Positions 26,326 to 34,128 of a stretch of DNA of 46,780 nt are shown here, one piece after another (within the stretch, counting starts at the first letter, position 1; the number at the start of each line of letters is the position of its first letter). The translations under genes and the position numbers were made by a program. A model generated the notes under the pieces. The model saw nothing but the letters and a program-made list of their open reading frames with translations. It had not been told where the DNA came from and did not search any database. Location: contig JAMOTM010000017.1 in NCBI GenBank assembly GCA_027002265.1, positions 1 to 46,780 on the forward strand, written 5' to 3'. Source of the stretch: Aquificota bacterium. Lineage in GTDB: Bacteria; Aquificota; Aquificia; Desulfurobacteriales; DQVG01.

Positions 26326-27056
26326 TGTACTACGAAAGTCGGTATTATAGACATTTTATAGATAAATCTTTAACCTCTTTTGAAGTAACTCAAGGAGAAA
26401 GTAATTTATTTGTAAGCTATAAAGGAAGTGTAGATAAAAATTTTTTAAAGAAAAAGGTAGACATTTATCTTTTTGAAATAAGACACATATTAAGGGAAAC
26501 TATAAAAAAATATCCAGAATTTTTTACCTCTTTAGAGCCTATAGAAATAAATGAAATTTTATTACCAGATATAATCAAAAAAATGCTTGAAAGTGCAAAG
26601 TTATCGGATGTAGGACCTTGGGCTGGAGTTGCAGGAGCTGTTTCTTTTTATATTGGGGAAAAGCTTTTAAAAAGTTTTTCCTTTCAAGCTCTTTACATAG
26701 AAAATGGAGGAGACTGCTTTTTATTTTCCGAAAAAGAAATAAAACTTGGAATATTTATTCCTACAATAAACAAAGTTATTCCTATAAAACTACCACCTGG
26801 AAAGTGGGGAGTATCTTCTTCGTCCTCTAAAAAGGGACATTCTCTATCCTTTGGAAATACAGATCTTGCAACTGTTATAGTAAAGGATAACCCTATTTTA
26901 AGCGATACTTTAGCTACTTACTTTGGAAATTCAAAGACTATAAATGAAGCCCAGAAAAAAGCAGAGAAAAAAAAGAATTTATATCAAGGTCTTTTAGTAA
27001 ATATAAAAGATAAGTTTTTAATAGATGGAGATATTTTTAAAAAATTAATAAAATAA
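26325..27056 (+). CDS. UPF0280 family protein (ApbE-related fold)
   Basis: A 243-residue protein of the uncharacterised UPF0280 family. Diagnostic segments are VGPWAGVAGAVSFYIGEKLLK, YIENGGDCFLF, IPIKLPPGKWGVSSSSSKKGHSLSFGNTDLATVIV and a final region with LSDTLATYFGN. The family is structurally related to ApbE flavin transferases, but a catalytic role is not established and I assign none. It starts in a TAATG overlap with the phosphatase gene and lies in the rnpA-tyrS operon. The start Met is fixed by that overlap. Confidence 0.82.
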   Translation: MYYESRYYRHFIDKSLTSFEVTQGESNLFVSYKGSVDKNFLKKKVDIYLFEIRHILRETIKKYPEFFTSLEPIEINEILLPDIIKKMLESAKLSDVGPWAGVAGAVSFYIGEKLLKSFSFQALYIENGGDCFLFSEKEIKLGIFIPTINKVIPIKLPPGKWGVSSSSSKKGHSLSFGNTDLATVIVKDNPILSDTLATYFGNSKTINEAQKKAEKKKNLYQGLLVNIKDKFLIDGDIFKKLIK

Positions 27057-27093
27057 CCTTTCATAAACCTTTATTTAGAAAGGAGGTTTTTTT
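27055..27093 (+). promoter_or_regulatory. Leader hairpin that can hide the fmt ribosome-binding site
   Basis: The Shine-Dalgarno sequence AAAGGAGG (27079-27086) is preceded by two complementary stretches, AACCTTTC (27055-27062) and AAACCTTT (27065-27072). Either can pair with GAAAGG or AAAGG, and AAACC can pair with GGTTT (27085-27089). A run of seven T follows (27087-27093), so the structure also resembles an intrinsic terminator. It could attenuate transcription or lower fmt translation. Confidence 0.45.
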
Positions 27094-27094
27094 C

Positions 27095-28108
27095 TTGAAA
27101 TTAAAAGCAGTATATTTTGGAAGTGATGAGTTTTCTTTAAAGCTCTTAGAAAAAATTTATAAAAATTTAGACTTTATAGAGATTATAAAAATTATAACTA
27201 CTCCAGATAAACCAAGGGGAAGAAGATATAAGTTAAAGCCAAGTCCAGTAAAGGAATTTGCTTTAAAAAACGATATTCCAGTTCTATCTCCTAAATCTTT
27301 AATAGAAGAAAAAGAAAAAGTTCTTGAATTTATAAAAGATGCTGATTTAGGCTTACTTTTATCTTACGGAAAAATAATACCTTCTTACCTTTTGGAAGCC
27401 TTTCCATTAGGAATATTAAATATTCATCCTTCTTTGCTCCCAAGGTATAGAGGTCCCTCTCCTATAGAAACAGCTCTTTTAAATGGAGATAGTTTTACGG
27501 GTGTAAGCATTATTTTGCTTACTGAAGGTCTGGATGAAGGTCCTATTTTTGATCAAAAAAGAATTTTAATAGAAGAAAAAGATGATATTTTCTCTTTAAA
27601 AGAAAAACTTATAAACCTTTCTTTTAAAATGTTAAAAGAAAATAAAGAAAGATTTTTTCAACTTTATAAATTTATAAAAAGTGTTAACTTAAAAGCCTTT
27701 GAAATTTACAAACTTCTAGAAAATTTTAGAAACTTTTTTATTCCTCAAAGAGAATTTCCTTTTGAAATTTCATATACAAAAAAGCTTTCAAATAATTTTA
27801 GAAAAATAGATTTTGAAAAAGAAACTGCTTTTGAAATCTTAAGAAAAATTAAAGTTCTGAAAGGAAGAAAACCTGCGTTTTTTCTTTTAAACAGGAAACA
27901 AATTCAGATTTTAGATGCAGAAGTAATTAATAAAAATTCAGAGTTTAAACCAGGTCAAGTTGCTTATGTAAATAAAAATTACTTTTTAATTCAAACAAAA
28001 TATGGACTTTTAAAACCTTTAAGGTTAAAAAAGGAAGGAAAAAAAGAAATGGACGTAAAATCGTTTCTAGCTGGAAATTTATTAAAGTTGGGGGATAAAC
28101 TTGAGTAG
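27095..28108 (+). CDS. fmt: Methionyl-tRNA formyltransferase (Fmt)
   Basis: Fmt formylates initiator Met-tRNA using 10-formyl-THF. The 337-residue protein has the formyltransferase core with LKAVYFGSDEFSLKLLEKI, TTPDKPRGRRYKLKPSPVKEFA, LSYGKIIPSYLL, and the catalytic LNIHPSLLPRYRGPSPIETALLNGD, followed by TGVSIILLTEGLDEGPI. The C-terminal OB-like domain (about 215-330) ends SFLAGNLLKLGDKLE. The start is TTG, 8 bases after GGAGG. A deformylase gene (def), a frequent neighbour, is absent. The end overlaps the exchanger gene by 8 bases. Confidence 0.95.
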   Translation: MKLKAVYFGSDEFSLKLLEKIYKNLDFIEIIKIITTPDKPRGRRYKLKPSPVKEFALKNDIPVLSPKSLIEEKEKVLEFIKDADLGLLLSYGKIIPSYLLEAFPLGILNIHPSLLPRYRGPSPIETALLNGDSFTGVSIILLTEGLDEGPIFDQKRILIEEKDDIFSLKEKLINLSFKMLKENKERFFQLYKFIKSVNLKAFEIYKLLENFRNFFIPQREFPFEISYTKKLSNNFRKIDFEKETAFEILRKIKVLKGRKPAFFLLNRKQIQILDAEVINKNSEFKPGQVAYVNKNYFLIQTKYGLLKPLRLKKEGKKEMDVKSFLAGNLLKLGDKLE

Positions 28109-29036
28109 CATTTTATTAGATATTTGTGGAATACTACTATCTATAATTGTACTTTGGAAAGGAGCAGATTACTTAATAGAAGCAGCTTCTAAAGTTGCAA
28201 AAAAACACAATATTTCAGAAAGTGTTATTGGACTTACAATTTTAGCTTTTGGAACATCTCTGCCCGAGTTTTTGGTTTCTATATCTGCAGCTTTAATGGG
28301 AAGTGCAAATATTTCAGTAGGTAACGTTATTGGCTCAAATATTTTTAATTTGGGATTTATACTGGGAATATCAGCTTTAATAAGTCCAATTTTTATAAAA
28401 AAAGATATTTTGTTTAGAGATATTCCTTATTTTATATTTACAAGTTTTTTATTTTTTCTTTTAGGATTGGATAGTTTTCTATCTCGATTAGATGGTCTTA
28501 TTCTTCTTTTTAGTTTTATAATTTTTATATATCTTTTAATAAAAACCCATGCATCCTTTGAGGAAGAAGAAATAGAGAATATAATCATAAGCAATGTTAA
28601 TATTTTTACTTATTTTATTATTGTACTTTCTCTATTAGCTTTAATAATATCTTCTAAATTTTTAGTTTATTTTTCAAAAGATTTAGCTTTAAAGCTTGGT
28701 ATTTCAGATTGGATAATTGGAAGTACTATAGTCGCAGCTGGTACCTCTTTTCCAGAATTTATAACTAGTTTAGTTGCAGCATTAAAAAGAAAACATTCTA
28801 TGTCCATTGGAAATATTTTAGGCTCAAATATATTTAATACTACCTTAGTTTTGGGCTCTGCAAGTTTAATTAAACCTATGTTTGTAAAAAAAGAAGCAAT
28901 TTTAGGAAGTTTACTTTTAGCTTTAATGGGTTTTTATCTTTTTATAGTTGGTTATAAAGCTAAAGTTCTTAATAGGCTCTATGCATCTATTCTTTTACTT
29001 TTGGGTATGGTAAGTTATTATTATGTTATAACTTAA
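28101..29036 (+). CDS. Calcium/sodium antiporter family membrane protein
   Basis: A 311-residue member of the CaCA superfamily (YrbG-like), with about ten membrane helices in two inverted halves. Each half carries the ion-binding alpha repeat: GTSLPEFLVSISAALMG plus SVGNVIGSNIFNLGFILG, and GTSFPEFITSLVAALKR plus SIGNILGSNIFNTTLVLG. The acidic residues of both PEF motifs, which bind the cation in this family, are present. The start is TTG, overlapping fmt. The transported ions are inferred from the family only. Confidence 0.88.
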   Translation: MSSILLDICGILLSIIVLWKGADYLIEAASKVAKKHNISESVIGLTILAFGTSLPEFLVSISAALMGSANISVGNVIGSNIFNLGFILGISALISPIFIKKDILFRDIPYFIFTSFLFFLLGLDSFLSRLDGLILLFSFIIFIYLLIKTHASFEEEEIENIIISNVNIFTYFIIVLSLLALIISSKFLVYFSKDLALKLGISDWIIGSTIVAAGTSFPEFITSLVAALKRKHSMSIGNILGSNIFNTTLVLGSASLIKPMFVKKEAILGSLLLALMGFYLFIVGYKAKVLNRLYASILLLLGMVSYYYVIT

Positions 29037-29094
29037 GCTACACTATGTTTAATCAAGGTAAATATAATTTTAGAAAAATTTAAAGGGAGGTAAA

Positions 29095-30312
29095 ATGGAT
29101 ATTCAAAAAGCATTTGAAATTATAAAAAGAGGAACTTCGGAAGTAATAGAGGAAAATGAACTTTTGGAAAAGTTAAAAAAGAAAAAACCGTTGATTGTAA
29201 AAGCTGGTTTTGATCCAACTGCTCCGGATTTACACTTAGGACACACTGTTCTTCTTTGGAAACTTAGGGATTTTCAAGATCTGGGACATACAGTTTATTT
29301 TATTGTAGGAGACTTTACAGCAAGAATTGGAGATCCAAGTGGAAGAAATAAAGTAAGACCTCCTTTAAGTGAAGAAGAAGTAAAAGAAAATGCAAAAACT
29401 TATACTCAGCAAGCTTTTAAAATTTTAGATCCAAATAAAACAAAAGTACTTTTTAATAGTACTTGGCTTTCCAAACTTGGAAGTGAAGGGTTAATAAAAC
29501 TTTGTGGAAAATATACTGTAGCTCGTATGCTTGAAAGAGACGATTTTAAAAAACGTTTTGAAGCGGGAATTCCTATTTATATTCATGAGTTTATTTATCC
29601 ACTTTTGCAGGGATATGACTCTGTAGCTATAAATGCTGATGTAGAACTTGGGGGTACTGATCAAAAATTTAATTTGCTTGTAGGTAGACATCTTCAACGA
29701 GAATTTGGTCAAGAACCCCAAGTATGTATAACTATGCCAATACTAGAAGGATTAGATGGCGTAAAAAAAATGAGTAAATCTTATAAAAATTATATTGGAA
29801 TTTTAGAACCTCCAGAAATTCAATTTGGAAAAGTAATGTCCATTCCCGATGAGCTTATGTGGAAATATTTTGAGCTTGTAACTCGTATTCCAGAGGAAAA
29901 GATAAAAGAATTAAAGGAAGGTGTTGAAAGTGGAAAATATCATCCTATGGAAGTAAAAAAATTTTTAGCAAGAACCATTGTTTCGCTTTTCCATGGAGAA
30001 GATGCTGCAAAGGAAGCCCAAAAATATTTTGAAAAAGTATTTTCGAAAAAAGAACTTCCAGAAAATATTCCAGAAATAAGTGTAGATCTTAATATGACCG
30101 GGGGTAGAAAAGAAGTATCCTTAGCTTATTTAATAAAACTTATTGGATTTGCACCTTCTACTTCAGAAGCAAAAAGAATTATTAAAGGTGGTGGAGTAAA
30201 AATAAATGGAGAAAAGATATTAGATGATAAATACATAGTGGATTTAAGTAAAGGAGAGTTTATTTTACAAGTTGGAAAGAAAAAATTTGGAAAGATTATT
30301 CCTAAGATCTAA
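29095..30312 (+). CDS. tyrS: Tyrosyl-tRNA synthetase
   Basis: A class I synthetase charging tRNA-Tyr. The 405-residue protein contains [19 protein letters not shown] with the HIGH motif as [18 protein letters not shown], the tyrosine-binding [13 protein letters not shown], and KMSKS as [12 protein letters not shown]. The C-terminal S4 domain (about 335-402) shows [22 protein letters not shown]. The exact KMSKS and the length fit the TyrZ-like bacterial subgroup. It begins with ATG after GGGAGG and is last in the rightward operon. Confidence 0.96.
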   Translation: MDIQKAFEIIKRGTSEVIEENELLEKLKKKKPLIVKAGFDPTAPDLHLGHTVLLWKLRDFQDLGHTVYFIVGDFTARIGDPSGRNKVRPPLSEEEVKENAKTYTQQAFKILDPNKTKVLFNSTWLSKLGSEGLIKLCGKYTVARMLERDDFKKRFEAGIPIYIHEFIYPLLQGYDSVAINADVELGGTDQKFNLLVGRHLQREFGQEPQVCITMPILEGLDGVKKMSKSYKNYIGILEPPEIQFGKVMSIPDELMWKYFELVTRIPEEKIKELKEGVESGKYHPMEVKKFLARTIVSLFHGEDAAKEAQKYFEKVFSKKELPENIPEISVDLNMTGGRKEVSLAYLIKLIGFAPSTSEAKRIIKGGGVKINGEKILDDKYIVDLSKGEFILQVGKKKFGKIIPKI

Positions 30313-30351
30313 AAAAAAGCAAGGGAAAGTGCCCTAAAATGGGCCTTTCCC
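30311..30351 (-). terminator. Terminator of the rpsP operon (convergent with tyrS)
   Basis: GGGAAAG-T-GCCC (30323-30334) pairs with GGGC-C-TTTCCC (30341-30351) across the loop TAAAAT, with a single unpaired T. Read leftward it is followed by GC and eight T (complement of 30311-30318), a strong terminator for the minus-strand genes. For tyrS the downstream side is only moderately T-rich. Confidence 0.85.
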
Positions 30352-30359
30352 AAATTTAT

Positions 30360-31121
30360 TTATACAAGATCACTATCATCTGGGAAAGATAAATCATCTT
30401 CATCAAAAGATGAGGTATCTAAATCCTGACTAAATTCATCATAGCTTACATCTTGAGAATCTATACCAAAACCGGCAGCATCAACATCTAAGTCGCTAGT
30501 GTCTTCATTAGATTCATTTTCTAAATGAGGTTCTTCATTTGAATGCTCAGAAGTTTCGGTTTGAGAAGGAACACTTTCTATATGTGGAGCAGCGTGAGCT
30601 CCAGAAAATAAATCATCTAATAAGGAACCGGCAAGCATTCCAGTTCCAAAACCAAGCAGAGGTCCAAGCCAAGAAAAAGTAGGAGTTGGAACTTGAGGCA
30701 TTCCATTTAAAGATGGAGAAACTTTGGAGCCAGATTGAGAGGATACTGGCATAAATAATTTTTTCAAATCCTCTTTTCTAACGGTTGTATCAATTACTTC
30801 AAATTTAGAAGCTATTTTTATTCTATAAACATCCTCTGAAAGTTTTTCATAATTAAAAGAAACAATCTCAGATTTTTTTATAAAAATGTTCTTTTTATCT
30901 GAGATATAAGCCACACCTTCTTCAGAAAATATAAGTTTTCCTCCATCTAAGGTTTCAATAATAATTTGATTTGGAGAATTTGGAGAATTTTGTGAGGATA
31001 CGGATGTAGATCTAAAGTTTCTACTTTGGGATAAAGAAGGCTTTGAAGAAAATTTATTAAACGCCATAGAAATTAAAAATCCCAAAATAGCTATTCCTAC
31101 AATAATTAAAATTAACTCCAT
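30360..31121 (-). CDS. Unknown protein: one membrane helix, small folded domain, acidic tail
   Basis: I do not recognise this 253-residue protein. A single N-terminal membrane helix (LILIIVGIAILGFLISMAF) is followed by a Ser/Asn-rich linker. A compact, probably beta-rich segment comes next (about 50-120, from IIIETLDGGKLIFSEEGVAYI to EDLKKLFMPV), then a Pro/Gly-rich part with WLGPLLGFGTGMLAGSLLDDLFSG. The last 70 residues are dominated by Asp, Glu and Ser and are likely disordered. The frame could start at TTG 31133, but ATG 31121 follows GGAGGAATTT directly. It begins 12 bases after the rpsP stop and shares its terminator, so it is co-expressed with a ribosomal protein. Confidence 0.7.
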   Translation of the reverse strand: MELILIIVGIAILGFLISMAFNKFSSKPSLSQSRNFRSTSVSSQNSPNSPNQIIIETLDGGKLIFSEEGVAYISDKKNIFIKKSEIVSFNYEKLSEDVYRIKIASKFEVIDTTVRKEDLKKLFMPVSSQSGSKVSPSLNGMPQVPTPTFSWLGPLLGFGTGMLAGSLLDDLFSGAHAAPHIESVPSQTETSEHSNEEPHLENESNEDTSDLDVDAAGFGIDSQDVSYDEFSQDLDTSSFDEDDLSFPDDSDLV

Positions 31122-31133
31122 AAATTCCTCCAA

Positions 31134-31403
31134 TTATTTGTTTGCTTCAGAAGGAGCTTTGATTTCGCCACCATATTTTTTCGCAAGTTTAATAATAGCT
31201 TTCGCTCTATCTGTTACTTGAGCTCCTCTTTGAATCCACTTTTCTACTGCCTCTAAATTTACTTTCCCTACTTTTCTTTTAGGATCATAGTAACCTAAAA
31301 ATTCAAGTGCATCTCCTTGTCTTGGGGATAAATTGTGTTTTGCGACAAGTCTATAAATAGGATATTTTTTCTTTCCCATTCTCATAAGTCTAATTCTTAC
31401 CAT
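31134..31403 (-). CDS. rpsP: 30S ribosomal protein S16
   Basis: The 89-residue protein begins MVRIRLMRMGKKKYPIYRLVA, the standard S16 N-terminus. It continues with LEFLGYYDPKRK, VEKWIQRGAQVTDRAKAIIKLAKKYGG and a short tail. The usual rpsP-rimM-trmD-rplS cluster is broken up: trmD is 6 kb away on the other strand, rimM and rplS are not in the window, and an unknown membrane protein follows rpsP. Confidence 0.97.
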   Translation of the reverse strand: MVRIRLMRMGKKKYPIYRLVAKHNLSPRQGDALEFLGYYDPKRKVGKVNLEAVEKWIQRGAQVTDRAKAIIKLAKKYGGEIKAPSEANK

Positions 31404-31550
31404 GCAGTTTACCCTCCTAATTTTATAAGTATTTAAATTTTGGAAAATAATTTTATCATATATTTTGTTATTCCTTTTGGTGGGAATTAAGTATGAAGGA
31501 TAGAAGATATATAAAACTTTTTAGGAAAAGCTAATGTTTAAGGATGGAAA

Positions 31551-31581
31551 ATAAAAGAAAAAGGGGGGCACTTCCCCCTTT
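31551..31581 (-). terminator. Terminator of the small Trp-rich protein operon
   Basis: AAAGGGGG (31560-31567) pairs with CCCCCTTT (31574-31581) across the loop GCACTT. Read leftward it follows the stop codon of the 87-residue gene by two bases, and a T-rich tract (TTTCTTTTAT, complement of 31551-31560) comes next. Confidence 0.8.
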
Positions 31582-31583
31582 AA

Positions 31584-31847
31584 TTATTTATTTTGATAAT
31601 GCTCTTGCCAATATTTTTGCCAGTAATACCAACCTGGTGGTACCCAAGTAGGTGAGGTTGTGTTATAATTTAAAGTAGGTGGTTGAGAAGGAGGATTATA
31701 ATATCTCCAGCACCAACCTGGGCCACCATATTGCCAACACCAACCTGGACGAGCTCCATATAACCATCCTGGCCCAGGTCCCCATGGAGACGCAAAAGCA
31801 AAGCCAAGTAATAATCCACCTCCAATTAAAAGTTTTTTTAGAGACAT
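31584..31847 (-). CDS. Small secreted Trp/Gly/Pro/Tyr-rich protein
   Basis: An 87-residue protein of unknown function. The first 19-20 residues (KKLLIGGGLLLGFAFA) form a classical signal peptide with an AFA-S cleavage site, so the mature form of about 68 residues should be extracytoplasmic. The mature part has ten tryptophans, many Gly, Pro and Tyr, and a duplicated PGWCW(Q/R)Y motif whose Cys residues are the only ones in the mature protein. It starts PWGPGPGW, matching the N-terminus of the next upstream product. It follows that gene by 4 bases and ends at a terminator. A structural or ligand-binding envelope role is conceivable; nothing in the sequence decides it. Confidence 0.75.
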   Translation of the reverse strand: MSLKKLLIGGGLLLGFAFASPWGPGPGWLYGARPGWCWQYGGPGWCWRYYNPPSQPPTLNYNTTSPTWVPPGWYYWQKYWQEHYQNK

Positions 31848-31851
31848 TTTT

Positions 31852-32076
31852 CTACCCTCCCTTAGAATTTTTTATTAAATTTTTAAGTTCCCCAATTTCC
31901 TTTTTTAATTCATTTATTTCTTTATCTCTGCCTGAAAATGAAGATTTAGAAAAAATTCTAAAAACGATGTAAATAATAATTCCTAAAATTAGTAAATTAA
32001 ATACAACATGGAAGATAGCAAATAATCCCCAGCCCCAACTTGGAAATATCCAACAGGGTCCCATTCCCCATGGCAT
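31852..32076 (-). CDS. Small Trp-rich single-pass membrane protein
   Basis: A 74-residue protein of unknown function. It starts MPWGMGPCWIFPSWGWG (four Trp, one Cys), continues with one long membrane helix (about residues 18-42, ending YIVFRIFS), and finishes with a charged heptad-like helix, KEINELKKEIGELKNLIKN. Many small Gly/Trp-start membrane proteins of anaerobes have this outline, often with a SHOCT tail; that tail is not present here. The ATG is preceded by GAGGT. It is first in a two-gene operon with a strong promoter and overlapping dyads, so expression is probably switched. Confidence 0.75.
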   Translation of the reverse strand: MPWGMGPCWIFPSWGWGLFAIFHVVFNLLILGIIIYIVFRIFSKSSFSGRDKEINELKKEIGELKNLIKNSKGG

Positions 32077-32086
32077 ATTTTACCTC

Positions 32087-32117
32087 ACATATGAATATTA
32101 TTCTTTACATATGTAAA
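32087..32117. promoter_or_regulatory. Overlapping operator-like dyads upstream of the Trp-rich operon
   Basis: TTTACATATGTAAA at 32104-32117 is a perfect 14-bp palindrome that runs from inside the -10 across the predicted transcript start. Together with a second CATATG at 32087-32092 it also forms a wider imperfect inverted repeat (CATATGAATA, 6-base centre, TTTACATATG, 8 of 10 matching). Size and position fit a dimeric repressor such as an ArsR/SmtB-type winged-helix protein, but the regulator is not in the window. Confidence 0.6.
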
Positions 32118-32144
32118 TATATATTTAATTTTTTAATTTGTCAA
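32116..32144 (-). promoter_or_regulatory. Sigma70-type promoter of the Trp-rich small-protein operon
   Basis: On the minus strand TTGACA (32144 down to 32139) and TATATT (32121 down to 32116) are separated by exactly 17 bases. This is the best-matching promoter I found in the window. Transcription should start near 32109, giving a leader of about 33 bases to the ATG at 32076. Confidence 0.7.
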
Positions 32145-32263
32145 GATTAAAAAGAGTGAAATGAAAATTAAAAAGTTTAATAACTTCTTGGAAAGAATAA
32201 AAAGAAAGTAGCTTTTGAAAAAAGTAATAAAATTAAAACAGTAGTTTTGGAATGCCAAATGAT

Positions 32264-34117
32264 TTATTCTACAGTTACACTTTTAGCTAGATTTCTTGGT
32301 TGATCCACATCATAACCTAAAAAGTCTGCAGTGTAATATGCAAGAAGTTGTAATGGTAAAATATTTAGAAGGCAGGTTAAATCTTCTAGATAATCTACTT
32401 TGATAAAAAAGTCTCCATAGGATTTTAAGTTTTCTTCATCACTTAATATAACAACTTTTCCCTTTCTTGCCTTGATTTCCTCTATATTTCCCTTTAATTT
32501 TTCAAGGTAACTATCTTTTGTAGCTAGAGCTATTACAGGGAAATTTTCATCAATCAAAGCAATTGGACCATGCTTCATTTCCCCAGCTGCGTACCCTTCA
32601 GCGTGAATATAGGATATTTCCTTTAATTTTAATGCTCCTTCCAAAGCTAAAGGATAGTTATAATATCTTCCTATATAAAGAGTATTTTTAAAAGATGCTA
32701 ACCATTTAGATATTTCTTGAATATTTTTTAGATTTTCGCTGTTCTCCAAAAAGTTTCTTAATTTTTCTATTAAAGTAAATACCTTAGAAAAGTGGGATTT
32801 ATAGTTTAAATTAAGACCATTTTTCTTTCCAAGATAATAAGCTAGAGAATATAAACTTAAAACTTGAGTAGAAAAAGCTTTTGTTGAAGCTACGGAAATT
32901 TCAGGTCCCGCATAAGTATAAAGAACATAATCTGCTTCCCTTGATATAGTAGAACCAAGAACATTTGTTATAGCTAAAGTTTTAAAACCTCTTTTTTTTG
33001 CCTCCCGTAAAGCAGCTAAAGTATCTGCCGTTTCTCCAGATTGAGAAATAAATATAAATAAAGCATCTTTTGGATAGGGGAATTTTGAGTATCTTAGCTC
33101 ACTTGCATATTCACAAATACATGGTAGATTGGAAAATTTTTCTAAATAAATTTTGCCTATTAAAGATGCGTGATAAGAAGTTCCACAGGCACTAAATACA
33201 ATTAAAGAAGGAAGTTTAAGTCTTTCAACAAGGTTTTCTAAAACCTCTTTTTGACCTAGGAAAGTATCCTCTAAAGCTTTAGGTTGTTCAAAAATCTCCT
33301 TTAACATAAAGTGCTTAAATCCACCTTTTTGAGCTTGAGAAACATCCCAAGGAATATTTTCTATTTTCTTATTTAAAGTATTTTTTATAATTTTTCCGCT
33401 TTCTAAAAGAAATTCTTTTCCTGTTTTTACATGATATATGTATATTTTTTGAGGGGTTAAATAACCAATTTCAAAATCATCTAAAAATATAACTTTTTTT
33501 GTATAAGGTAAAAATGCTGTTACATCAGAGGCTAAAAAATTTTCATCTTCTCCTATTCCTATACATAAAGGAGAATCTTTTCTTGCAAAAAATATAGTTT
33601 TATCCAAATCTTTAAAGATAATATTTAAAGCATAGCTTCCTTTTACACTCTCTACAAGCAATTTAAGAGCTTTTAATATATTTTTTGTTTCTAATTTTTC
33701 TTTATTTAAATTTTCTTCTAAAAAATGAGCTAGAACTTCAGTATCTGTTTTTGAAATAAATTTATGATTATCTTTTAAATTTTCTTTAATTTCTCTATAG
33801 TTTTCTATAATCCCATTATGAACCAAAGCTAAAATTTTTTTACAATCTATGTGCGGATGTGCATTAATATCGCTTGGTTCACCATGTGTGGCCCAACGAG
33901 TATGAAAAATTGCGGTATTTGAGTATGGATTTATTTTATCTATTTTCTCTTCAAGTTTTCTTATCTTTCCTTGAGATTTAATAACCTGTATATTTTTTTC
34001 TTTATCCAAATAAGCTACGCCACTACTATCATATCCCCTATATTCAAGACGCTTTAAAGCTTCTAAACCTACTCTGATAGCATTTAAATTTCCGGTATAT
34101 CCAACAATTCCACACAT
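32264..34117 (-). CDS. glmS: Glutamine-fructose-6-phosphate aminotransferase (GlmS)
   Basis: GlmS makes glucosamine-6-phosphate, the entry to peptidoglycan and LPS amino sugars. The 617-residue protein begins MCGIVGYTGN, leaving Cys2 as the glutaminase nucleophile after Met removal. RWATHGEPSDINAHPH follows. The two SIS domains show FSACGTSYHASLIGK and SQSGETADTLAALREAKKR, then YIHAEGYAAGEMKHGPIALI. The conserved C-terminal tail is DVDQPRNLAKSVTVE. It starts 11 bases after the broken secretin gene, so it depends on an upstream promoter, probably before the DHH gene. No glmS ribozyme fits in the gap. Confidence 0.97.
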   Translation of the reverse strand: MCGIVGYTGNLNAIRVGLEALKRLEYRGYDSSGVAYLDKEKNIQVIKSQGKIRKLEEKIDKINPYSNTAIFHTRWATHGEPSDINAHPHIDCKKILALVHNGIIENYREIKENLKDNHKFISKTDTEVLAHFLEENLNKEKLETKNILKALKLLVESVKGSYALNIIFKDLDKTIFFARKDSPLCIGIGEDENFLASDVTAFLPYTKKVIFLDDFEIGYLTPQKIYIYHVKTGKEFLLESGKIIKNTLNKKIENIPWDVSQAQKGGFKHFMLKEIFEQPKALEDTFLGQKEVLENLVERLKLPSLIVFSACGTSYHASLIGKIYLEKFSNLPCICEYASELRYSKFPYPKDALFIFISQSGETADTLAALREAKKRGFKTLAITNVLGSTISREADYVLYTYAGPEISVASTKAFSTQVLSLYSLAYYLGKKNGLNLNYKSHFSKVFTLIEKLRNFLENSENLKNIQEISKWLASFKNTLYIGRYYNYPLALEGALKLKEISYIHAEGYAAGEMKHGPIALIDENFPVIALATKDSYLEKLKGNIEEIKARKGKVVILSDEENLKSYGDFFIKVDYLEDLTCLLNILPLQLLAYYTADFLGYDVDQPRNLAKSVTVE

Positions 34118-34128
34118 ACTTTCCCTCG

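Noticed and set aside
26618-26830. Plus-strand frame of 70 codons inside the UPF0280 gene
   Set aside because: Overlaps a recognisable family protein in another frame, with no ribosome site or motif.
31852-32076. SHOCT-domain or DUF5320 membership of the 74-residue protein
   Set aside because: The Gly/Trp-rich start is reminiscent of these, but the C-terminal helix lacks the SHOCT pattern and the DUF5320 composition does not fit.
32246-32259. Terminator after glmS (TTTGG / CCAAA)
   Set aside because: The stem is only 5 bp and the T-tract is interrupted; it is too weak to call.
34118-34128. glmS ribozyme before glmS
   Set aside because: Only 11 bases separate glmS from the secretin frame, far too short for the ribozyme.
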